Source: Sulfurimonas sp. UBA6014
Lineage (GTDB): Bacteria > Campylobacterota > Campylobacteria > Campylobacterales > Sulfurimonadaceae
Length of the DNA: 10,866 nucleotides
Reading direction: 5' to 3'
Assembly (NCBI GenBank): GCA_002428085.1
Contig: DJAA01000057.1
Location: forward strand, 20,024-30,889
Positions 1 to 5,040 of this stretch are shown piece by piece. A program made the translations under genes and the position numbers. Positions within the stretch are counted from its first letter, which is position 1. The number at the start of each line of letters is the position of its first letter. The notes beneath the pieces were generated by a model. The model did not search any database and was not told the origin of the DNA. It was given only the letters and a program-made list of their open reading frames with translations.

Positions 1-173
1 TCGCGTAAAACTTCAGGGCAGGTAACATTTAAAAGCTCATTGCACCCCTCATTTTCTTCCCATGCGGCAGGCGGAATCTTCTCATGACGCTGTTGAAGCT
101 GCGTGCCCATCGCGCCATCTATGATAAGAGGACGTTTTTTGATTGTTTGGAGTATATATTGTTTTGTATTCAT
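1..173 (-). CDS. metH: Methionine synthase, cobalamin-dependent, N-terminal fragment
   Basis: The reverse strand reads 57 codons from an ATG at 173 to the window edge and was translated by eye. Residues 16-26 read PLIIDGAMGTQ, the hallmark opening of the homocysteine S-methyltransferase domain. Further on comes WEENEGCNELLNVTCPEVLR, which matches the 'GCNELLxLTxPEV' segment of MetH. In this family the domain binds homocysteine through zinc, and the cytoplasmic enzyme transfers a methyl group from methyltetrahydrofolate by way of cobalamin. The zinc cysteines and the folate and B12 domains would lie outside the window. A BHMT/MmuM-type single-domain methyltransferase is a less likely alternative, because only the N-terminus is visible. 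An overlapping ATG at 177 is in another frame and does not give this protein. No strong ribosome-binding site precedes the start. The gene is divergent from the lipoprotein gene at 338. Confidence 0.85.
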   Translation of the reverse strand, partial: MNTKQYILQTIKKRPLIIDGAMGTQLQQRHEKIPPAAWEENEGCNELLNVTCPEVLR

Positions 174-296
174 GCATGTAAACTTTGATTTAAAATAAGG
201 ATTTTATTTTAGCGAGTCTGAACATAAAAGAGGCTTTGTGTTTGTTTATGCCTAGTTTTGTAAGCAATTCATAATGACTTTAAAAATGATTTTCGT

Positions 297-302
297 TATA
301 AT
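297..302 (+). promoter_or_regulatory. Probable -10 box for the lipoprotein/barrel operon
   Basis: A perfect TATAAT lies 36 bases before the ATG at 338, in an A/T-rich leader. No convincing TTGACA -35 is seen at the expected spacing, which is common for sigma70 promoters of Campylobacterota. The ribosome-binding site AGGAG follows at about 327-331. The rest of the divergent interval (174-337) is A/T-rich. It contains two overlapping TAAAAT boxes on the minus strand (201-211) that could serve metH, but nothing else recognisable. Confidence 0.5.
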
Positions 303-337
303 TCATACAATTGTAAATAAAAAAATAGGAGTTAGTC

Positions 338-1336
338 ATGGTAAAAAAAATACTTGTAGCTTTACTTTTGAGTCTGTCGCTATTGTTTGTAGGGTGTGGT
401 GAGAGTGAGAGTGAATCTCGCTTGGAAACGCAGCAGATGCTTGATGATGCAAATTATGTTGGCGTTATCACAAAACTTGAGGGCAGAGCAGTCTCTAATG
501 AGGATTATTTGGCACTTGCAGCGGCTTATATGGGAAAAGCTGGATTGAGCTTTTCTGATTTGGTAGAAGTGGTAGCCGCTAGTAATGAAAATGCAAATAA
601 TGATGCCTTTGGAGCCTTTGTTCAAAGTATCAGTACAAATAGTAGTCCAACAGCTTTGGCTGATTTGGGGAGTTCAACGCTCAATTATGAAAAAGTTATG
701 AATGGTGCTTGTGAAGATGCAACGCTAACGCTTACAGATTCTCAAAAAGATATATGTCTCTTTATCGGTTTGGCCCAGAGTATGAAAGCCGCTACAACAC
801 TAAGTTATTTGGGAGATGTGGCATCTTTTGGCGATATTACAGGTGACCCCGACGCACAGCTTAGCGCCTCTGTATGTGCTATGCAGTACGCGTATGATGG
901 AACTACGGGTGATGCATGTACAATTGAGCTCTTGGATACTCCTGTAACTTTTGATTCAAATAATACCTATGACGCACTCAAAGTAAGTGTAAACGCTAAC
1001 ACATATGATTTTTTCATGACAACTAACACAACGCCAAAACAAACTATCATCACAGATGGGTATTGTACGACGAGTTTTGTCTCATGTACGCAAGGGGATG
1101 AGGGATGTTATGTATGCCCAGTCAACCAAACAAAAGATGCGCAAGAACTTACTGCCGCAAATATTTTAGTGGATGTCCTCAATGGAGGATTTGACGCTGT
1201 TGTTGCCGCAACTGGAGGACTTGATAGTGATGTAGCTGCTGATATTGAAAAATATAGAACTGAAATCACGGGAAGTGCGAATGGTGATGTGACGGTTGAG
1301 TCGATTATCGATTATATTAACGAACAAAATAAGTAG
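338..1336 (+). CDS. Cysteine-rich putative lipoprotein of unknown function
   Basis: The 332-residue protein starts with a lipoprotein signal: KK at residues 3-4, a hydrophobic stretch, then LFVGC with the lipidated Cys at residue 20. A short acidic Ser/Glu-rich tether (GESESES) follows. The mature protein is therefore probably anchored to a membrane and exposed to the periplasm or cell surface. I do not recognise the family. The body is acidic and Ala/Thr/Asp-rich. It has eight further cysteines (125, 140, 180, 194, 243, 250, 257, 260), an even number that fits four disulfides, with the last four packed as C-x6-C-x6-C-x2-C. Residues 46-75 (KLEGRAVSNEDYLALAAAYM and on) look helical and faintly TPR-like. 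The start is set by AGGAG seven bases upstream. The gene ends 11 bases before the beta-barrel gene, so the two are probably cotranscribed and may act together. No function is assigned. Confidence 0.85.
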   Translation: MVKKILVALLLSLSLLFVGCGESESESRLETQQMLDDANYVGVITKLEGRAVSNEDYLALAAAYMGKAGLSFSDLVEVVAASNENANNDAFGAFVQSISTNSSPTALADLGSSTLNYEKVMNGACEDATLTLTDSQKDICLFIGLAQSMKAATTLSYLGDVASFGDITGDPDAQLSASVCAMQYAYDGTTGDACTIELLDTPVTFDSNNTYDALKVSVNANTYDFFMTTNTTPKQTIITDGYCTTSFVSCTQGDEGCYVCPVNQTKDAQELTAANILVDVLNGGFDAVVAATGGLDSDVAADIEKYRTEITGSANGDVTVESIIDYINEQNK

Positions 1337-1347
1337 GGGAAAAAGAG

Positions 1348-2523
1348 ATGAAAAAAATAGTATCGTTAGCACTTTTAGGTGCTACAACTTCGTTAATGGC
1401 GATGTACGCCGAACATGCATATTTGTATAAAGATGCAAGAATTATGGGAATGGGCGGTGCAAATATTGCTGTGGGGTCTTACTCTACATCTGTTTTTTCA
1501 AACCCTGCAGGGCTTGCAACTATCAATAAAGAGAATGGTTTTGTAGTTGATTTATTGGGAATTGGTGTCTCTTTGAGTGAAAAAACACAAGAATTTATGG
1601 ACGATATCGATCAAGCATCTGAGAGTGATTCTGAAATGGCAGCTATTCTTTCGAAATACTCAGGAGAGCATTTTCATATAGGGGTAGATAACTACACGGC
1701 TATTTCTAAAAATTCCGATAGTTTTGCTTGGAGTATAGGGCTTTTAGCTGCAGCAGATGTCAACTTTATGGCACACGGACATGGCTCACCGATGGGAGAG
1801 TTATTGGAGACAACTTCAAGAGCGTATGGCGGTCTTGTTCTTGGGGTCGCTAAGCCTTATGATACAGAGATTGGGCGTGTTGATGTCGGAATAGGACTTA
1901 AATATATTAGTCAAAAATCTTATGAGGGCTCACTTGGGATTACAGAGCTTGTGACTGAGGATGATTTAACAACAAAACTCCAAGATAGATACGAGAAAAC
2001 TTCTACGGGGATTGGCTTAGATTTGGGTGCTACAGTACACCCTTTTGCAGATAGTCCGTTGCATCCGGCATTTGGACTCAGTGTTTTAAATATAGGCTCA
2101 ATGGATATGGATGATAGCTATGGAGGACAGCCTATGACTGTCAATATTGGAGCTTCTATCACTCCAGAAATCCCATTTTTCAATAAACTCATCGTTGCAG
2201 TGGATTATGTAGATCTATTCAATGCCAATCAAACACGTGTCTATAACTACAATGCTGTGGGTGATACGGTAAGCTACACTGATTATGAAGAGTCTGATAT
2301 GATGAAGAGACTTCGTTTTGGAGCAGGCTTAGGTCTTTTTGATACAAGTTTGGCTTCTAGTATGCTCAATGTTGGTATGTATCAGGGCGCCTATACTGCG
2401 GGAATCAATTTTGAACTCACTATCGTAAAACTCAATTTTGCTACCTATGAAGAACAAGTTGGGACAGGGAGTGTAAGCATTCCAGATAGAAGATATATGG
2501 CACAAATAGGTATCGGCTGGTAA
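1348..2523 (+). CDS. Outer-membrane beta-barrel protein, TraF_2-like ('conjugal transfer TraF')
   Basis: The 391-residue protein has a signal peptide (MKKIVSLALLGATTSLMA, cleavage near residue 18-20). Next comes the family signature DARIMGMGGANIAVG (29-43) followed by VFSNPAGLA (49-57). This N-terminal RxMGMGGA...NPAGLA pattern is shared by TraF_2, PorV and FadL-like barrels. The rest alternates hydrophobic and polar residues in many Gly-rich strands and ends in an aromatic residue (GIGW at the C-terminus), the usual outer-membrane assembly signal. The mature protein has no cysteine, so it is not a thioredoxin-like TraF, and nothing nearby suggests conjugation. Ribosome-binding site AGGGGA lies just upstream. 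It follows the lipoprotein gene with an 11-base gap. The likely role is an outer-membrane channel or scaffold partnered with that lipoprotein, which is inferred. The substrate is unknown. Confidence 0.8.
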   Translation: MKKIVSLALLGATTSLMAMYAEHAYLYKDARIMGMGGANIAVGSYSTSVFSNPAGLATINKENGFVVDLLGIGVSLSEKTQEFMDDIDQASESDSEMAAILSKYSGEHFHIGVDNYTAISKNSDSFAWSIGLLAAADVNFMAHGHGSPMGELLETTSRAYGGLVLGVAKPYDTEIGRVDVGIGLKYISQKSYEGSLGITELVTEDDLTTKLQDRYEKTSTGIGLDLGATVHPFADSPLHPAFGLSVLNIGSMDMDDSYGGQPMTVNIGASITPEIPFFNKLIVAVDYVDLFNANQTRVYNYNAVGDTVSYTDYEESDMMKRLRFGAGLGLFDTSLASSMLNVGMYQGAYTAGINFELTIVKLNFATYEEQVGTGSVSIPDRRYMAQIGIGW

Positions 2524-2541
2524 GCTTTTTACAAAATTATT

Positions 2542-2570
2542 TTTACACATGCTTTAAGTGCATGTGTAAA
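2542..2570 (+). terminator. Perfect 11-bp hairpin after the barrel gene, possible terminator
   Basis: TTTACACATGC (2542-2552) pairs perfectly with GCATGTGTAAA (2560-2570) around a 7-base loop, 18 bases after the stop codon. It sits where a terminator is expected, between the lipoprotein/barrel unit and the next promoter. A clear T-run is missing on either side (TCCCTCTCTC follows), so intrinsic termination would be weak. It could instead be an mRNA-end stabiliser or a protein-binding palindrome. Confidence 0.45.
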
Positions 2571-2621
2571 TCCCTCTCTCAAAAATACTCTTCATCATGA
2601 CGAAAAAAATATCAATTATAC

Positions 2622-2651
2622 TTGACTTATATCGTCAAATAAGTATATAAT
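2622..2651 (+). promoter_or_regulatory. Strong sigma70-type promoter of the recombinase-like gene
   Basis: TTGACT (2622-2627) and TATAAT (2646-2651) are separated by 18 bases, the best -35/-10 pair in the window. Transcription would begin near 2658, giving a leader of about 34 bases. The ribosome-binding site AGGAG (2674-2678) lies 13 bases from the ATG, which is rather long. No in-frame ATG, GTG or TTG lies closer, so translation may be modest. Confidence 0.7.
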
Positions 2652-2657
2652 GACGAT
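2631..2657. promoter_or_regulatory. Inverted repeat ATCGTCA/TGACGAT overlapping the promoter, operator candidate
   Basis: ATCGTCA (2631-2637) and its exact reverse complement TGACGAT (2651-2657) bracket the spacer and the -10 box of the promoter, with centres 20 bases apart (about two helical turns). A further ATGACGA lies upstream (2597-2603) and an imperfect ATCGTTA (2683-2689) lies just before the start codon, at spacings of 33 and 32 bases. A protein bound here would block RNA polymerase. The natural candidate is the helix-turn-helix protein encoded directly downstream (autorepression), which is inferred. Confidence 0.5.
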
Positions 2658-2691
2658 GAAATCCAATAAATAGAGGAGTTTTATCGTTATT

Positions 2692-3327
2692 ATGGCAATT
2701 GCTTATATCCGACCAGATAAAAACTTTGATGCAGCACATGAACAACTTCAGTTGATAAATTCGTATGCTATGTCAAACAATCTTATTATTGACGATGAAT
2801 TTATAGACCAAAAATCACAGAATAAAAGGCTCGATCAACGGACAGAAGTGACCGAATATTTCCACAAAAAAGCGGGAAATACTCTTCTTGTGTCTGATGT
2901 TTGGGTTTTAAGTACGCATATGGAAGATGTTATCCAGATGTTTAGTTGTATACTCAAGCATGATTTTAATGTACACTTTATCAAGCAGTCTGTTGTCATG
3001 TCAAGACAAAGTAGTGCTATGCTTGTACTTGGGTTGATGGATAACTTGCGCCAAACTATGCAAAATGATGTTGAACGTGCCATCGGAAGACCTTTTGGAA
3101 GCAAATCGACTTCGAAGTTTGACAAATACACAAATGACATTCTCACATTTATTCGAGAGAAAAAAAGTGTAAGCGAAATGGCAAGAGTGCTGAATGTGAG
3201 CAGAAGTTCACTCAAAGACTATATAGAATCACGAGAATTAAAAGAAGTTGCCTTTGGGTCGTTGCTCGTTGAATTTTCAGCCGATGCAGAGGAGCAGATT
3301 ATCAACACGATAAGCTGCCCTAAGTAA
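2692..3327 (+). CDS. Serine-recombinase-like protein lacking catalytic residues, probable DNA-binding regulator
   Basis: The 211-residue protein has the layout of a small resolvase/invertase. It opens with AYIRPDKN (4-11), matching YxRVS. A resolvase-like core follows, then a long helix around 110-130 ending in GRPFGSK (132-138). A Hin-like helix-turn-helix comes last (about 146-182, KKSVSEMARVLNVSRSSLK). Aligned by eye to gamma-delta resolvase, the nucleophile Ser10 is Asp9, and the 'LDRLGR' motif is VWVLST (70-75), so Asp67, Arg68 and Arg71 become Trp, Val and Thr. Arg8 (here Arg7) and probably Arg45 (Arg50) remain. The protein should therefore bind DNA and dimerise but not cut it. No crossover sites, inverted segment or transposon genes adjoin it. 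A role as transcription factor, perhaps for itself or for the downstream ccoG, is inferred. The start is supported by the conserved N-terminus. Confidence 0.75.
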   Translation: MAIAYIRPDKNFDAAHEQLQLINSYAMSNNLIIDDEFIDQKSQNKRLDQRTEVTEYFHKKAGNTLLVSDVWVLSTHMEDVIQMFSCILKHDFNVHFIKQSVVMSRQSSAMLVLGLMDNLRQTMQNDVERAIGRPFGSKSTSKFDKYTNDILTFIREKKSVSEMARVLNVSRSSLKDYIESRELKEVAFGSLLVEFSADAEEQIINTISCPK

Positions 3328-3338
3328 TAGTAACTGAC

Positions 3339-3367
3339 TTTACGCACTTTTATAAAAAGAGCGTAAA
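3339..3367. repeat. Imperfect 13-bp inverted repeat after the recombinase-like gene
   Basis: TTTACGCACTTTT (3339-3351) faces AAAAGAGCGTAAA (3355-3367) across a 3-base centre (ATA), with a single A/A mismatch. It begins 11 bases after the stop codon. As RNA it would form a long stem, but no T-run follows. It may be a weak terminator or a dyad operator. Confidence 0.55.
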
Positions 3368-3370
3368 ATA

Positions 3371-3404
3371 CTACGAAATTCTCGAAAAACAAAGTTTTTC
3401 GTAG
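3371..3404. repeat. Nested inverted repeats with two competing stems
   Basis: CGAAAAAC (3383-3390) pairs with GTTTTTCG (3394-3401) around AAA. The outer CTACGAAA (3371-3378) pairs with TTTCGTAG (3397-3404). The two stems share the right arm and cannot both form fully. A G-rich stretch (GGGGGTTGTAGGGACA, 3410-3425) follows. The block looks like a dispersed intergenic repeat element more than a conventional terminator. Confidence 0.5.
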
Positions 3405-3436
3405 CTTCTGGGGGTTGTAGGGACATTGTGCAGCAG

Positions 3437-3466
3437 CCACTAAAACGGACGCGTTCGTTTTAGTGG
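3437..3466. repeat. Near-perfect 30-bp palindrome upstream of ccoG
   Basis: The arms CCACTAAAACG (3437-3447) and CGTTTTAGTGG (3456-3466) are exact reverse complements, with a self-complementary ACGCGT core between one G/T pair. A degenerate copy of one arm plus the core occurs at 9790-9811. The palindrome lies 37 bases before the ccoG start, so it could be an operator or a hairpin in the ccoG leader. The second copy favours a dispersed repeat element. Confidence 0.65.
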
Positions 3467-3503
3467 GTAATATTAGATATTAAACAAAAATAAGGAGCGT
3501 TAC

Positions 3504-4937
3504 ATGAGTGAAGAAAATAAAGAGATAAAAATACCAACGCCTTGGAGAATTGTACGCTACTACGTCTATGCAGTAGCTACTTTGGTGTTTTTAGCAGTAC
3601 CATGGATAGTGATAGATGGACACCATTTATTTCTCCTTAGTTTTGACAAAATGAAGTTGCATCTTGCATTTATCCAGTTTGATATGCAAGAGTTATATTT
3701 GATGCCGTTTTTGCTTATGCTTATGTTTCTTGGTATATTTGGGATGACGGTTATGGGTGGTCGTGTGTTTTGTGGTTGGGTTTGTCCCCAAACAGTGTTT
3801 CGTGTTATCTATCGTGATCTTATTGAGACAAAACTTTTAGGGATGCGAAAGCGTATCAAAAACAAACAGCAAGAGCCAGATATGTCTAAGCCTGAAAACA
3901 AAGTCAAGCAGGTGATTGCCATATTACTTTGGACTGTTTTAGCCTTTGTAGCTTCAGCAAACTTTTTATGGTTTTTTGTTCCTCCTGAGGATTTTTTCGC
4001 TTATTTAGCTGATTTTGATAACCACTGGGTTCTATTTGGTACTCTCATCACAACAACGGCATTTTTAGTTTATGACATCATTTTTCTCAAAGAAAATTTT
4101 TGTGTTTATGTTTGTCCTTATTCTCGTATCCAGTCTGTTTTATATGATGAACACACGGTTATGGCACTTTATGATACCCACAGAGGGGGTGATATTTATG
4201 ATAAAGAACACCATAAACTTTTCACCAAACAAAAAGAGTTGCAAGCGTTTGAGCCATCAGCTGAGTGTACTACGTGTGAGAGTTGTGTGACGGTTTGTCC
4301 AACACATATTGATATCCGTAAAGGTTTACAGCTAGAGTGTATCAACTGTCTTGAGTGTGTGGATGCCTGTACAACGGTTATGGGTAAACTTGGTAAAAAG
4401 TCTTTAGTTACATGGTCAAGCGATTATGAGATTACCAATCAAAAAGGAAAAACGAAGTACTTCCGTCCTAAGATTTTGGCTTATATGGGGCTTTTGGTTG
4501 GTATTTCGATTATCCTTGGAATGATGGGCAGCACCAAAGAGCATATGCTTTTAAATATCAATAAAGAGACGCGTCTTTACTCTACGCAACTCCTTCCTGA
4601 TGGAAAAGTAGCCGTTGATAATGCGTACGAATTTTTACTACAAAATACTCAAAGCGAAAGTATGGAATACTATTTTGAAGTTATTCCTCCAAAAGAGATG
4701 GAAGGCAAAATATTTATCCTAAGACCTGATAAAGCGTTTACGGCGGTTCCAGGGATGAAAAAGAAGAAAATTGTTGTGCTTCGAACGACAGAGATTTTAG
4801 CAAATGATCCGAGAAAAGATACAGTTATTCCGATTGTTATCAGAGCGTATGCAATAGGACATGAAGATAAAATCGTTGTGTATAGAAATTCTACTTTCAT
4901 CTTCCCAAAAGAAGATATCCTCAAAACTGCAAACTAA
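3504..4937 (+). CDS. ccoG: Cytochrome c oxidase accessory protein CcoG (polyferredoxin, cupric reductase)
   Basis: At 477 residues it matches the family's usual length. There are hydrophobic segments at about 17-37, 65-86, 136-160, 174-195 and 324-342. Two membrane-linked CxxxC pairs read CGWVCPQ (Cys90, 94) and CVYVCPYSR (Cys200, 204). A soluble 2x[4Fe-4S] ferredoxin domain follows, with Cys255/258/261/265 and Cys279/282/285/289, all present in CxxCxxCxxxC spacing. The C-terminal 130 residues form the Ig-like FixG_C region in the periplasm. In studied bacteria CcoG (also called FixG, RdxA) reduces Cu(II) to Cu(I) for the binuclear site of cbb3-type cytochrome oxidase. Here no ccoNOPQ, ccoI or ccoS genes are adjacent, so the oxidase must be elsewhere. 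Ribosome-binding site AAGGAG lies 7-8 bases before ATG. The upstream palindromes and recombinase-like regulator may control it, which is unproven. Confidence 0.95.
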   Translation: MSEENKEIKIPTPWRIVRYYVYAVATLVFLAVPWIVIDGHHLFLLSFDKMKLHLAFIQFDMQELYLMPFLLMLMFLGIFGMTVMGGRVFCGWVCPQTVFRVIYRDLIETKLLGMRKRIKNKQQEPDMSKPENKVKQVIAILLWTVLAFVASANFLWFFVPPEDFFAYLADFDNHWVLFGTLITTTAFLVYDIIFLKENFCVYVCPYSRIQSVLYDEHTVMALYDTHRGGDIYDKEHHKLFTKQKELQAFEPSAECTTCESCVTVCPTHIDIRKGLQLECINCLECVDACTTVMGKLGKKSLVTWSSDYEITNQKGKTKYFRPKILAYMGLLVGISIILGMMGSTKEHMLLNINKETRLYSTQLLPDGKVAVDNAYEFLLQNTQSESMEYYFEVIPPKEMEGKIFILRPDKAFTAVPGMKKKKIVVLRTTEILANDPRKDTVIPIVIRAYAIGHEDKIVVYRNSTFIFPKEDILKTAN

Positions 4938-4938
4938 T

Positions 4939-4971
4939 CTCTCCGCCCTGGCGCAAGCCAGTGTGTGAGAG
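4939..4971 (+). terminator. GNRA-capped hairpin after ccoG, possible terminator
   Basis: Immediately after the stop codon, CTCTC (4939-4943) pairs with GAGAG (4967-4971), and CTGGC pairs with GCCAG around a GCAA tetraloop (4953-4956). In between lie G-U pairs, a mismatch and one bulge. It is the most GC-rich structure in the window and sits at the gene end. It lacks a T-run, so it may stabilise the ccoG mRNA end or act with Rho. Confidence 0.5.
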
Positions 4972-4976
4972 TGCTC

Positions 4977-4982
4977 TATAAT
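4977..4982 (+). promoter_or_regulatory. Possible -10 box for the DUF748/yeiH unit
   Basis: A perfect TATAAT lies six bases after the ccoG hairpin and about 59 bases before the preferred start at 5041. No -35 match is seen at 16-18 bases upstream, where the hairpin lies. It would allow the DUF748 gene to be transcribed independently of ccoG. Confidence 0.4.
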
Positions 4983-5040
4983 TGGGGTTTAAAACACAAT
5001 CAGATAAACTCTCGCTTCAAGTTGTTTTATGGAGTGTGTT

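Noticed and set aside
1348..2523. 'Conjugal transfer TraF' name taken as evidence of a conjugative element
   Set aside because: The sequence is a Cys-free outer-membrane barrel with a chromosomal lipoprotein partner, and no relaxase, coupling protein or other tra gene is present.
2835..3215. Minus-strand 126-residue open frame under the recombinase-like gene
   Set aside because: It is the antisense shadow of a gene with recognisable domains and has no family features or start signal of its own.
2692..3327. Recombinase-like gene as marker of a transposon or invertible segment
   Set aside because: Catalytic residues are substituted, no matching inverted repeats flank the gene or an adjacent segment, and no transposase or target duplication is seen.
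3339..3466. CRISPR array or tRNA gene in the structured ccoG-upstream gap
   Set aside because: The inverted repeats differ from each other and are not direct repeats with spacers, and no cloverleaf or T-loop sequence (GTTCRAxxC) is present.
5029..5040. Upstream ATG at 5029 as start of the DUF748 protein (adding MECV)
   Set aside because: The only good Shine-Dalgarno (GGAG, 5031-5034) lies inside those codons and is correctly spaced for the ATG at 5041, which is followed by a typical MSKK basic start before the membrane anchor.
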